A DNA stretch of 6,409 bases from an uncultured Planctomycetaceae bacterium (GCA_945957305.1 CAMFLN010000195.1:1-6409), one strand, 5' to 3'; positions 1-6,270 are shown, counted from the first letter of the stretch. The notes: generated by a model not told the origin, from the sequence alone. Numbers and translations are program-made.

Positions 1-1073
1 GCGTCATGGTGCGGTTCGGGAAATAACCGCGTTCCGCGCCCGTTACAGGTAAAGACCAGCGCGCCGGCCGCAGTACCACCGGTCTGCTCGGCCGCAGAGG
101 CGAGCAACGTTTCGAGGTCTTCGTCTGCCGTCGCCGCATCGCGGACGTGGAATTGCACGGTTTGACCGACTCGCACGAAATCGCCGATGGCGATGCCGCC
201 GCGCGACGAATCGATGCCTTGTACGTTCCGCACCAGGAAGTCGCCGCGGCCGAATTTGTCTTGATACTCGTTGGTCACCTGGCCGACGTGCAACCCCCGT
301 TGTGCGAGCTGTTGCTCGCTGGGCGTGAGTTGTTGGTAAACATCGCGCAGTTGATCATAGGCGGGTCGTCCGCCGAGTTCGAGCAGAACGTTGTCTGCGG
401 CCTTGGTAACAACGAACGGTCGGCCGATCGGTCGGCACCCCTGGCTGACCACGTGGCGGATGCGGATCGGGCCATCGATCAGCACGGCGACGGCGCCGTC
501 ATCGTAGGCTCGTCCGCCGAGAATCAAGCGATTCTCGCCCGCCGACATCGCGCCGCTCGCCATGCCGCCGCCGACGGGTATGCCCGGCTGATGGCGATTC
601 AAATGGTCGAGCAGTACATCGGTCGGAAAAGTGAAGGGATCTGCTAACAGCAGCAAATGCGAGTCCCGTGGCAAGGCGTCGCCCAGCTGCTCGGGCCAGC
701 CGAGCATGGCCACCCCGTCGTTGGTGCGCTCAAAGCTCAAATGCATCGGCGTAAGCCGCACACCGGGCAGATGAGCAAGCCAGACGACCAGCCCTTGCTG
801 CCCTTCGATCTCGGTATTATCGAAGACCAGCGACTCGGCGGTGCAACCGAGGAGACAATCGGTATCAAGTTCCGCGCGCAGCGTTTCGGCCAGGCGAGAG
901 AAGTCATCGGGTTCGTACCCCGCTGCGAAGATGATCGCCAGATGTGGTTTCGCGCCAAGCCGCGCGAGCGCACTCTGGCAAGCTTCGGCAACTGCCCGCT
1001 GGGAATCTCCCAGTTGCGATATTGTGGTGGCGAAGCGTGGACCGGTATTCGCGAGGTTGCTGATAATGTTCAT
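1..1073 (-). CDS. FIST domain signal-transduction protein (C-terminus cut by window edge)
   Basis: This frame stays open for 357 codons from an ATG at 1073 to the window edge. The product looks like a nearly complete FIST_N plus FIST_C protein, a cytoplasmic family predicted to sense small ligands such as amino acids. FIST_N covers roughly residues 25-200, with GCTAESLV at 76-83 and a PVGGGMASG turn at 166-174. FIST_C covers roughly 215-357 and ends in the conserved CNGRGTRLFPEPHHD block (343-357), so only a short tail should be missing. The start is fixed by an in-frame TGA six codons upstream, and no other ATG, GTG or TTG lies nearby. The purine-rich AGAAGG directly abuts the ATG, closer than a normal ribosome binding site. 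No signal peptide or membrane segment is visible. DNA over 421-600 is about 71% GC by hand count. The ligand is unknown. The family call is confident; the function is family knowledge only. Confidence 0.9.
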   Translation of the reverse strand, partial: MNIISNLANTGPRFATTISQLGDSQRAVAEACQSALARLGAKPHLAIIFAAGYEPDDFSRLAETLRAELDTDCLLGCTAESLVFDNTEIEGQQGLVVWLAHLPGVRLTPMHLSFERTNDGVAMLGWPEQLGDALPRDSHLLLLADPFTFPTDVLLDHLNRHQPGIPVGGGMASGAMSAGENRLILGGRAYDDGAVAVLIDGPIRIRHVVSQGCRPIGRPFVVTKAADNVLLELGGRPAYDQLRDVYQQLTPSEQQLAQRGLHVGQVTNEYQDKFGRGDFLVRNVQGIDSSRGGIAIGDFVRVGQTVQFHVRDAATADEDLETLLASAAEQTGGTAAGALVFTCNGRGTRLFPEPHHD

Positions 1074-1139
1074 CCTTCTTGTCGCGGCTCAAGACGCTGT
1101 GGCCGATCTCGCTTGCGGTGATCACAGTCGCGATGGTGC

Positions 1140-1163
1140 ACTATTAACTCGAATTCCAATAGT
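1140..1163. repeat. AT-rich inverted repeat between TIR-like and FIST genes
   Basis: ACTATT (1140-1145) and AATAGT (1158-1163) are perfect 6-bp inverted arms around a 12-base spacer. They lie in the 105-bp gap upstream of the FIST gene and just past the TIR-like stop. An 8-bp palindrome, GTGATCAC, follows at 1118-1125. There is no T-run to make a convincing terminator in either direction, and I found no good promoter hexamer pair here. It could be an operator for the FIST gene or chance in an AT-rich stretch. Confidence 0.25.
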
Positions 1164-1178
1164 TGAAGTTTAAGATGT

Positions 1179-1967
1179 TTATTTCGCCAGCGGGAACGCA
1201 TTGCGCAGTTCGCGTTGCAAACCGACGAGCGCCGAAGCTACGTCCCCCTTCGGAAAACTTTCGTAGAGAAACCCGCTTAGGTTTGAGGGGATTGTCACCC
1301 CCTCTTCGCGTAAGAGGCAAACACGGTCAAATCCGTAACGCCCTTGAAAAAACCCGATTTCGTGCATAACGTTTTCACGCATATGTGGTTCGCCTTTGTC
1401 ATCTAAATCGTCTCCGGTGATTACGACTACAGCGTACGAACATTGCTCGGATTCGTCCTGCAGCTTTTGAGCGATCGTCCTGCCGCCCTTGGGTCGCTGT
1501 TCGAACTCGATTGCTTCGAGATTCAGAAACGTTTCCTTTTCAATAAACGTCTGTACGCGCGTCCAAACGGCGCTCCGCCCATGGGAGAGGAACACACGTC
1601 GCGGCAAAACGTGCAATTCCAAGACCTGCTCAATCTTTTCCAGGAGTTGCATAGTATATTCGCCATTTACCACTTTCACTGCGATTCGTGTGCCATCCGT
1701 TGCGTCGATATTGACGATTCGCCCGCTATTCGACTGATACGAAACGCAGTATCGCAACGTATCCCCGTTTTTTGCGACAGCGGCGCGCATCTCCTCCACC
1801 CCGTGGCAAACTAATTGCTGGCTCTCGTAGGATAGCCGCCATTCTCGTATATTGTGGGCCCATCCCACACCAATCACGCTGGAACTGCTTCCGCCGAGTA
1901 GGTCGATCGCATAGCGGACTTTGCTAACGGGAATCCCGGTGCAGCGATATATTCGCTGAATTTCCAT
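1179..1967 (-). CDS. TIR-like domain protein (Cap12/PycTIR-type), probable NADase effector
   Basis: This is a 262-residue protein with a C-terminal TIR-like domain (about 124-240) of the 'predicted nucleotide-binding protein containing TIR-like domain' family, also found in CBASS Cap12 and Pycsar PycTIR effectors. The visible blocks are VFLSHGRS (125-132), EFEQRPKGGRTI (154-165), AVVVITGDD (179-187), RENVMHEIGFFQGRYGFDRV (197-216) and IPSNLSGFLY (226-235). Glu203 in the HEIGFF helix aligns with the expected catalytic glutamate, so the enzyme looks intact. Known relatives cleave NAD+ when activated. The first 120 residues match no family I recognise. Residues 2-25, with TGIPVSKVRYAIDLLG, resemble a MerR-like helix-turn-helix, which is only a suggestion. 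GGAGAGG ends three bases before the ATG and supports the start. Coding DNA is about 53% GC over 1201-1920, well below the FIST gene, which hints at acquisition by transfer. No cyclase or STING/CARF module is nearby. Confidence 0.85.
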   Translation of the reverse strand: MEIQRIYRCTGIPVSKVRYAIDLLGGSSSSVIGVGWAHNIREWRLSYESQQLVCHGVEEMRAAVAKNGDTLRYCVSYQSNSGRIVNIDATDGTRIAVKVVNGEYTMQLLEKIEQVLELHVLPRRVFLSHGRSAVWTRVQTFIEKETFLNLEAIEFEQRPKGGRTIAQKLQDESEQCSYAVVVITGDDLDDKGEPHMRENVMHEIGFFQGRYGFDRVCLLREEGVTIPSNLSGFLYESFPKGDVASALVGLQRELRNAFPLAK

Positions 1968-2092
1968 CAGCCTCTCCGAAAAGAATCTGTATCCGGACTT
2001 CCCATCACAAGCGATGACTCAAAGTTCCACAATTTGGCGGCTACAGAAATCTCCTGCACACCGCCCTACCCGCCAGCCTTGGTCGGCGCCGG

Positions 2093-3070
2093 TTACTTCT
2101 TGTCGAAGCGGCGCATCATTTCCTTCCAGTTCGTGAAGAGAATTCCCTCACGTTCAAAAAAGGCATGCACGGCCGGATCCGAGAACATCTGCGCTTCCCA
2201 AATGCGTTGCTGCCACGAGCCCGTGATGTGCTTCAAACCTTCGGTCGCCACGGAGGGGTGGAAGATGATTTCCGTGATGCCGGGATCGAGCGAGCGCACC
2301 AACTCGAAGAACTTCTCGCGCTTCCCCTCGTACGTCTTATCTTCCGGCGCGGCCCAGAAGTCGTCGAGCTTGGGAAGCTTGTATTCGGCCAGCAGTTTGT
2401 TGCCCGCCTCGCTGACGGGATAGCCTTGCTTTTTGAACTTTTCCATAACCTTCGGCGTGGGTTCGACCACCATCGCCGGGATGCGGAATTCTTCCGCCAC
2501 CTTCAGATAGACCTTGGTGTAGTCCGGTCGGGCGTAGAGCGTGCCCATGTGCGTGTCGATGTGGCTGGGCTTGGTGCCGCGGGCGATCGCGCGATTGATC
2601 TGGGCGCGAATTTCTTCCTCAATTTCGGCCGGCTTGGCCGCCAGCACGACCGAAGGGACCGAGCGCCACAAGTAACCTTCGTTGTCGATCAAGCCGGGCA
2701 CCTTCGATCGCTCGGCGACCGGTCCCCAGCGGTACCACTTCCACTCGCTTGTCAGCGCCAGATGCAGCCCCAGGTCATAGTCCGGGTTCTCAATGTACCA
2801 ATTGGCCATCTCGTTGTACCAAGGGCAGGGGACCATCAGCGCGGCCGACTGGATGTGCCCCGCCTTGAGATAGTTCTTGGCCGCTTCGTTGGCCTCGTAG
2901 CACATGCCAATGTCGTCGGCGTGCAGGATCAGCACTTTCTTGCCGGCGGGGTAGCCGAGCTTTTCCCCCCACGTTTCAGCACGGGCCGACGTAGTACAAA
3001 TGCAGTAAGCAAGCGCAAATACCACAACCAACGATGGCGACAAACGGTCCCGCAGCGACTTGAGAAGCAT
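2093..3070 (-). CDS. secreted ChbG/YdjC-family carbohydrate deacetylase
   Basis: This is a 325-residue protein of the ChbG/YdjC (HpnK-like) metal-dependent deacetylase family, which removes acetyl groups from amino sugars. An N-terminal signal peptide (KSLRDR, then a hydrophobic run at about 13-27, cleavage likely after ARA at 29-31) predicts export. The metal-site motifs are present: HADDIG (50-55, Asp52/Asp53), LGLHLAL (100-106, His103) and HIDTHMG (170-176, His170/His174). A further conserved-looking IIFHPS lies at 268-273. The ATG at 3070 is preferred over an in-frame TTG at 3091. AAGGA lies 11 bases upstream of the ATG, a slightly long spacing, and the TTG has no visible ribosome binding site. 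It is transcribed divergently from the ThuA-like gene, with a good promoter candidate at 3140-3168. The exact substrate cannot be read from sequence. Its secretion makes a role on extracellular or periplasmic glycans more likely than cytoplasmic chitobiose use. Confidence 0.88.
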   Translation of the reverse strand: MLLKSLRDRLSPSLVVVFALAYCICTTSARAETWGEKLGYPAGKKVLILHADDIGMCYEANEAAKNYLKAGHIQSAALMVPCPWYNEMANWYIENPDYDLGLHLALTSEWKWYRWGPVAERSKVPGLIDNEGYLWRSVPSVVLAAKPAEIEEEIRAQINRAIARGTKPSHIDTHMGTLYARPDYTKVYLKVAEEFRIPAMVVEPTPKVMEKFKKQGYPVSEAGNKLLAEYKLPKLDDFWAAPEDKTYEGKREKFFELVRSLDPGITEIIFHPSVATEGLKHITGSWQQRIWEAQMFSDPAVHAFFEREGILFTNWKEMMRRFDKK

Positions 3071-3139
3071 GATCGGAGAGGTCCTTGCCAAGGGAAGTGC
3101 CCAGGCGGGCGAACGATTTTCAGCTCAACAGCGGCTCCG

Positions 3140-3168
3140 ATTCTCGTTCCAGCCACGAAGGTCGTCAA
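3140..3168 (-). promoter_or_regulatory. sigma70-type promoter for the deacetylase gene
   Basis: On the minus strand, TTGACG (3168-3163, five of six consensus bases) and GAGAAT (3145-3140, four of six) are separated by exactly 17 bases. The predicted start near 3133 gives a leader of about 63 bases to the ATG at 3070. The spacing and position fit well, but planctomycete promoters are poorly defined and this is a match by eye. Confidence 0.45.
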
Positions 3169-3192
3169 GCAGCCTACACGGTCGCGGCAGCG

Positions 3193-3221
3193 ATCATTTT
3201 GCCCGGTAAGTACGGTATACT
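3193..3221 (+). promoter_or_regulatory. weak promoter candidate for the ThuA-like gene
   Basis: TATACT at 3216-3221 is a good -10 hexamer about 60 bases before the ThuA-like start. The bases 17 upstream (ATCATT at 3193-3198) match the -35 consensus poorly, and TTGCCC at 3199-3204 is too close. Only the -10 is persuasive, so an activator or another sigma factor may be involved. Confidence 0.25.
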
Positions 3222-3280
3222 CGTGACGTTGCATCGAATTTTGTGAACTGTTTCGTGGCCGGATCCTCGCGGAGTAGACC

Positions 3281-4102
3281 ATGTTCAAGCGGCTCGTGCT
3301 GTTACTGGTTGTCCTAGGTTGCTGGGCCGATTACGCAACGGCGGGTGAGAAGAAGCAATTACTGCTCATCGGTCAGAAACGCGACAATCATCCCCCCACA
3401 ACCCATGAGTTCATGGCCGGCTTGAAGGTGTTGGCCAGCGTGTTGCAAAAGAACCCGCGGGTCGACGTCCAGGTCGTCGAGGCGATTGAGCCCTGGCCCG
3501 AAGGGGCGGAGATGATCCGCCGTGCCGACGGAATCGTCCTGTATGTTTCCGAGGGGGCCAAGTGGATGGCCGCCGAACCGCGCCGGCAGGACGCGATCGC
3601 GCAGCTCGCCGCACGCGGCGGCGGACTGACCGCTTTGCATTGGGGCATCGGTTGTCGCGATCAAGAATTCGTGGCTCCTTTCACGCAGCTCTTCGGCGCG
3701 TGCCACGGTGGGCCCGATCGGAAGTACCAGGTGCTCGATACGCGGCTGCGTCCTGATCCTGCGCACGCGATCGCGCGCGGAGTGGCGCCGATCACGGTGC
3801 GTGACGAGTTTTACTATCGACTAAAGCGGCCTGTCGGAGATTCACAACCGCACCCGTTACTCACGGCCACGATCGACGGCGCGGAGGAGACCGTGGCGAT
3901 CGCCTGGGAACGTCCGGACGGCGGGCGCTCGTTTGGTTTCACCGGTTTGCACTATCATGACAATTGGCGGCAGGAGTTTTATCGTCGCCTGGTCGCGCAG
4001 GGAGTATTGTGGACGGTGAACGCCGAGATTCCCGAACAGGGAATCGACGTCGACGTTGGCGCGGGCATTTTCAAGCTGCTTGACGCCGAACCGGTGAAGT
4101 AG
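3281..4102 (+). CDS. secreted ThuA-like domain protein
   Basis: This 273-residue protein belongs to the ThuA-like family, which has a class I glutamine-amidotransferase-like fold and is linked to trehalose and other sugar use. The fold-typical pieces are the first strand KKQLLLIGQKRDNHPPTTHEF (24-44), DGIVLYVSEGAKW (83-95), GGGLTALHWGIGC (113-125), the FGACHGGPDRKY block (138-149), the DEFYYRL strand (175-181) and RSFGFTGLHYHDNW (216-229). The N-terminus (MFKRLVLLLVVLGCWADYATA) is an export signal. Cleavage after Ala21 is the simplest reading, although LGC at 12-14 could be a lipobox. GGAG at 3271-3274, six bases before the ATG, fixes the start. It is monocistronic as far as seen and divergent from the deacetylase. 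ThuA-like proteins are abundant in planctomycetes and mostly uncharacterised. No enzymatic activity should be assumed. Confidence 0.87.
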   Translation: MFKRLVLLLVVLGCWADYATAGEKKQLLLIGQKRDNHPPTTHEFMAGLKVLASVLQKNPRVDVQVVEAIEPWPEGAEMIRRADGIVLYVSEGAKWMAAEPRRQDAIAQLAARGGGLTALHWGIGCRDQEFVAPFTQLFGACHGGPDRKYQVLDTRLRPDPAHAIARGVAPITVRDEFYYRLKRPVGDSQPHPLLTATIDGAEETVAIAWERPDGGRSFGFTGLHYHDNWRQEFYRRLVAQGVLWTVNAEIPEQGIDVDVGAGIFKLLDAEPVK

Positions 4103-4134
4103 TTCACGGCTGTTTTGTCGCGGGGAAACTGACC

Positions 4135-4163
4135 TTGTCATGCCTCGAACCTTGAGGTACAAG
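4135..4163 (+). promoter_or_regulatory. padR-HAAS promoter, predicted leaderless or near-leaderless
   Basis: TTGTCA (4135-4140, five of six) and TACAAG (4158-4163, four of six) are separated by exactly 17 bases. Transcription would start about 7 bases past the -10, at 4170-4171, which is the PadR start codon. The mRNA would then carry little or no 5' leader. No other convincing hexamer pair exists in the 68-bp gap after the ThuA-like gene. Confidence 0.5.
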
Positions 4164-4164
4164 G
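4150..4164. promoter_or_regulatory. probable PadR operator (palindrome over the -10)
   Basis: CCTTG (4150-4154) and CAAGG (4160-4164) are perfect inverted arms around AGGTA. A second ACCTTG at 4132-4137 lies 17 bases upstream of the ACCTTG at 4149-4154. The outer arms CCTTGT (4133-4138) and ACAAGG (4159-4164), with inner CCTC (4143-4146) and GAGG (4154-4157), make a larger imperfect dyad. It covers both promoter hexamers, so a bound dimer would block polymerase. PadR proteins commonly repress their own operon; assigning this site to this PadR is inference. Confidence 0.45.
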
Positions 4165-4170
4165 CCCCCC

Positions 4171-4530
4171 ATGAATACAAAAAAGTCGAATCCACCTTAT
4201 CTAAATGGTGTTCCCGAACTGCTGATCTTGCATTTGCTCGACGAGCGGCCGATGTATGGCTACGAGTTGGTGCAAGCGATCCGCGTTGCCAGCGGCGAGC
4301 GTCTTGAATTCGGCGAAGGGTGCATTTACCCCATCTTGCACAGGCTCGAAGCGCAGGAAGTGCTGTCGAGCCGTCGCGAGGCCGTGGCAGGACGCGAGCG
4401 TGTCGTGTACCGCATGACGCGGCGCGGGCGCCAACAGTTGGCCGTCAGCCGTAGTGACTGGCAACGCGTCGTCGCTGCGGTGAGCGCTTGTTTGCAAGGA
4501 GGCGAGCATGCCCGACCCAGCATGGCTTGA
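4171..4530 (+). CDS. PadR-family transcriptional regulator
   Basis: This 119-residue protein has the usual size of short (subfamily 2-like) PadR regulators, which are winged-helix DNA-binding dimers and usually repressors. The winged helix spans about 13-92: LLILHLLDERPMYGYELVQAI (17-37), the recognition-helix segment EGCIYPILHRLEAQE (49-63), and the wing ending RVVYRMTRRGRQQL (77-90). A C-terminal helix (about 94-110) would form the dimer arm. The start codon sits at the predicted transcription start. AAGG at 4161-4164, six bases upstream, could serve as a ribosome binding site only if transcription began earlier. The last 23 bases overlap the next gene in another frame, so the two are translationally linked. 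The effector molecule is unknown. Family assignment is confident. Confidence 0.92.
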   Translation: MNTKKSNPPYLNGVPELLILHLLDERPMYGYELVQAIRVASGERLEFGEGCIYPILHRLEAQEVLSSRREAVAGRERVVYRMTRRGRQQLAVSRSDWQRVVAAVSACLQGGEHARPSMA

Positions 4531-5215
4531 AGAACTTCGGCGCCATCTGGCGCGTAGAAAACTGCCGGCGGCGTATGCCGCACGGCTGATGGACGAGTTG
4601 TCGGATCATGTCACCGATTTTATGGAGGATCAGATGAGCACGGATGCTCTCGAATCCCGCGGATTGGTCGAGCGATTAGGCTCGCCGCAGGAGATTGCCC
4701 GGCAGGCGGCGCGCGAATTCACGCGTCATCGTTTCAGTGGCCGGCACCCGGTGTTGATGTTTGCCGTGTTGCCGGTGTTCGTGCTGGTCGCGGGATACGT
4801 GGCCAGCCTATTTGGAGTTATGGGCCTGGGCCGGGTCATGAAATTGGTGAGCCCGGCCATGTCGAGCGACTCGTTTTCGCCGGTGGCGGCGGGGGCGATG
4901 CGTTTGGCGTGCATGGCGGCGCTGTTGCTGCCGGCCGTTGCCACCGCGGCGCTCTTTGCATGGCTGGCCGCACGTGCCGGACTTCAGCGCAAATGGCCCA
5001 TCGTGACGGGTGTCATCGTGGGAGTTTTGGCGGGTTTGTCGCAGATGGATATTTATGTCTCGCCGCAGTCCGGCAAGAGCAGCTTATCGCTCGGCTTAGG
5101 ATTCGGCACAGCGACGGCCTTCTTTCAATTGGCCAAGTTTGCCGTGCCCATGATGTTCGCGCTGTGGATCTTCGCGCGGCAGGCCCGCCAGGGGCGAGGA
5201 GTCATGGCATCCTAG
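4508..5215 (+). CDS. HAAS-domain membrane protein, PadR partner
   Basis: This is a 235-residue protein. The N-terminal cytoplasmic part (about 1-72) is charged and helical, of the HAAS type often encoded next to PadR genes: WLEELRRHLARR, then LMDELSDHVTDFMED (27-41) and VERLGSPQEIARQAAREF (54-71). Four probable membrane helices follow at about 81-106, 132-155, 163-184 and 203-223, ending in a short basic tail. A perfect AAGGAGG (4496-4502) sits five bases before the ATG inside the end of padR, so this gene can be translated strongly even if the padR mRNA is leaderless. Homologues are thought to be sensors or modulators acting with PadR, or to affect envelope processes; the direct role is unknown. 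A strong terminator 52 bases after the stop closes the two-gene operon. Confidence 0.83.
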   Translation: MPDPAWLEELRRHLARRKLPAAYAARLMDELSDHVTDFMEDQMSTDALESRGLVERLGSPQEIARQAAREFTRHRFSGRHPVLMFAVLPVFVLVAGYVASLFGVMGLGRVMKLVSPAMSSDSFSPVAAGAMRLACMAALLLPAVATAALFAWLAARAGLQRKWPIVTGVIVGVLAGLSQMDIYVSPQSGKSSLSLGLGFGTATAFFQLAKFAVPMMFALWIFARQARQGRGVMAS

Positions 5216-5242
5216 AGGTGCGCGAGCTTTGCCGAGATGCAG

Positions 5243-5260
5243 AGCTTTTAATCGAAAGCT
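5243..5260 (+). repeat. small hairpin before the terminator
   Basis: AGCTTT (5243-5248) and AAAGCT (5255-5260) are perfect arms around a six-base loop, just upstream of the main terminator stem. A copy of GAGCTTT also occurs at 5224-5230. It may protect the mRNA 3' end or be incidental. Confidence 0.3.
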
Positions 5261-5267
5261 GCCCGTG

Positions 5268-5312
5268 CGCGGTGATGGTTGGCCGTCGGTTGACCATCAC
5301 CGCGTTTTGATT
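5268..5312 (+). terminator. rho-independent terminator of the padR-HAAS operon
   Basis: CGCGGTGATGGT (5268-5279) pairs perfectly with ACCATCACCGCG (5293-5304) across a 13-base loop. TTTT and then GATTT follow directly. The 12-bp, GC-rich stem with a T-run on the plus strand makes this a clear intrinsic terminator. The minus strand has no T-run, so it works in one direction. It leaves only 32 bases before the next gene. Confidence 0.88.
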
Positions 5313-5344
5313 TCTTCCCGGCGACATCGAGGGCTGCCTCAGAG

Positions 5345-6145
5345 ATGACGGCTCGCGGCTCATGCTGCTGTTGGTTCGTGGTCCTAGTGGCGGGCTGCGC
5401 CTCGCTGCCCGGCAGCGAGGTGGCGAGCAGCGGCGGCCGTCGGGTGGAGGTTTCCTCCTTACCTGGCCCTGGCCCCACTGTTGTGTTCGAGACAGGGCTC
5501 GCCGGTTCGAAGGAAACGTGGGACCAGGTCTTTGCAGAAATCGGCAAGTCCCACGCCGTCTTTGCCTACAATCGACCGGGCGTCGGTCGCAGCACCGCGG
5601 CCGGCACTCCGCGTGACGGCGGCGTCATTGTGGCAGAACTGCGTGCATTACTTGTGCAGCGAGGCGCGCGACCGCCCTATGTGTTGGTGGGCCATTCGGC
5701 GGGAGGCCTCTACATGCAGTTCTATGCGCGGCGCTATCCTCAAGAGGTGGCCGGGCTCGTGCTGGTCGATCCGACCCATCCGACGCAGTTCGAGGGGGAG
5801 GGGGCGCTCGAGAATCGTTCGCAACTTTCTGTCGCCGCGATTGCGGTAGCGGGTTACTTCGGGCCAACGAAGGCGGAATTCGACGGGCTCGCCGAAACAG
5901 GTCGGCAAGTGCTGGCAGCGCCCCCGTTGTCAGAGACGCTGCCCACTCGCATTCTCATCGCCCCCAGTAAATCTTCTGGCGAAATCGCTGCCTGGGATAA
6001 TGCCAAACGGAATGATTTTGCGCGGCTCTACCCGCAGGCCATCGTCACCAGCGTCGATTGTGGTCACAATATTCAAGAAGAGCGGCCGGGAACAGTCATC
6101 GAGGCGATTCGCGACGTCATTTCCGCGTCACAAGTGCCGCGGTGA
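5345..6145 (+). CDS. probable lipoprotein alpha/beta hydrolase
   Basis: This 266-residue alpha/beta-hydrolase has a lipoprotein-type signal: hydrophobic WFVVLV followed by AGC, with Cys18 as the lipidation site. The oxyanion region is VVFETGLAGSKETW (46-59), and YNRPGVGRS (75-83) is the typical strand-4 turn. The nucleophile elbow GHSAGG (116-121) places Ser118. His241 in CGHNIQEERP is the expected catalytic histidine. The acid is less clear: the usual site after strand 7 (ILIAPSKSSGE, 203-213) lacks an obvious Asp, while Asp142 in LVLVDPTHP sits after strand 6, an alternative position known in some lipases. Esterase or peptidase activity is possible, but the substrate is unknown. No strong ribosome binding site precedes the ATG: GAGGG lies 11 bases away and AGAG abuts it. 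No in-frame alternative start gives a better signal peptide. Confidence 0.85.
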   Translation: MTARGSCCCWFVVLVAGCASLPGSEVASSGGRRVEVSSLPGPGPTVVFETGLAGSKETWDQVFAEIGKSHAVFAYNRPGVGRSTAAGTPRDGGVIVAELRALLVQRGARPPYVLVGHSAGGLYMQFYARRYPQEVAGLVLVDPTHPTQFEGEGALENRSQLSVAAIAVAGYFGPTKAEFDGLAETGRQVLAAPPLSETLPTRILIAPSKSSGEIAAWDNAKRNDFARLYPQAIVTSVDCGHNIQEERPGTVIEAIRDVISASQVPR

Positions 6146-6206
6146 CGCAACTCACGGCGGATTCTGCTAAGTCGATGAAACGATGCGGCTTGCGCAGACC
6201 GCACGA

Positions 6207-6235
6207 TTGACCCGTTCTCGCTTGTGGCACACAAT
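6207..6235 (+). promoter_or_regulatory. sigma70-type promoter for the last gene
   Basis: TTGACC (6207-6212, five of six) and CACAAT (6230-6235, four of six) are spaced by 17 bases. The predicted start near 6242 gives a leader of about 97 bases before the ATG at 6339. No intrinsic terminator follows the hydrolase before this point, so some read-through is possible. Confidence 0.45.
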
Positions 6236-6270
6236 AACCGCGTTCTCGGCCGCGACAGGTGTTGATCCAC

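Noticed and set aside
147..1173. Plus-strand open frames opposite the FIST gene (147-647, 657-1121, 841-1173)
   Set aside because: They show no family motifs and lie opposite an unbroken 357-codon minus-strand frame that carries clear FIST motifs; high GC produces such long antisense frames.
1968..2092. Promoter for the TIR-like gene or terminator for the deacetylase in the 125-bp gap
   Set aside because: On the minus strand the best hexamer pairs have wrong spacing or poor matches, and GC-rich dyads near 2076-2092 lack a T-run. The TIR-like gene may be read from the deacetylase transcript or from a promoter I cannot recognise.
2034..2423. Plus-strand open frame covering the end of the deacetylase and the gap to the TIR-like gene
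   Set aside because: It has no ribosome binding site or domain and overlaps the deacetylase coding region in antisense.
3071..3091. TTG at 3091 as the deacetylase start, adding seven residues
   Set aside because: No ribosome binding site precedes the TTG. The ATG at 3070 has AAGGA upstream and gives a normal signal peptide.
2165..3226. 353-codon plus-strand open frame opposite the deacetylase
   Set aside because: It is longer than the real gene but its product is low-complexity and Arg/Gly/Val-rich with no recognisable domain. The minus strand carries the signal peptide and the HADD and HIDTH motifs.
6233..6260. Stretch sharing a 13-base match (AATAACCGCGTTC) and a nearby ACAGGT with positions 22-50 in the FIST gene
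   Set aside because: It looked like a possible duplicated FIST C-terminal fragment, but the minus-strand reading (TCRGRERGY) loses the motif beyond a few residues and the flanks do not match. Most likely chance; an alignment of both flanks would settle it.
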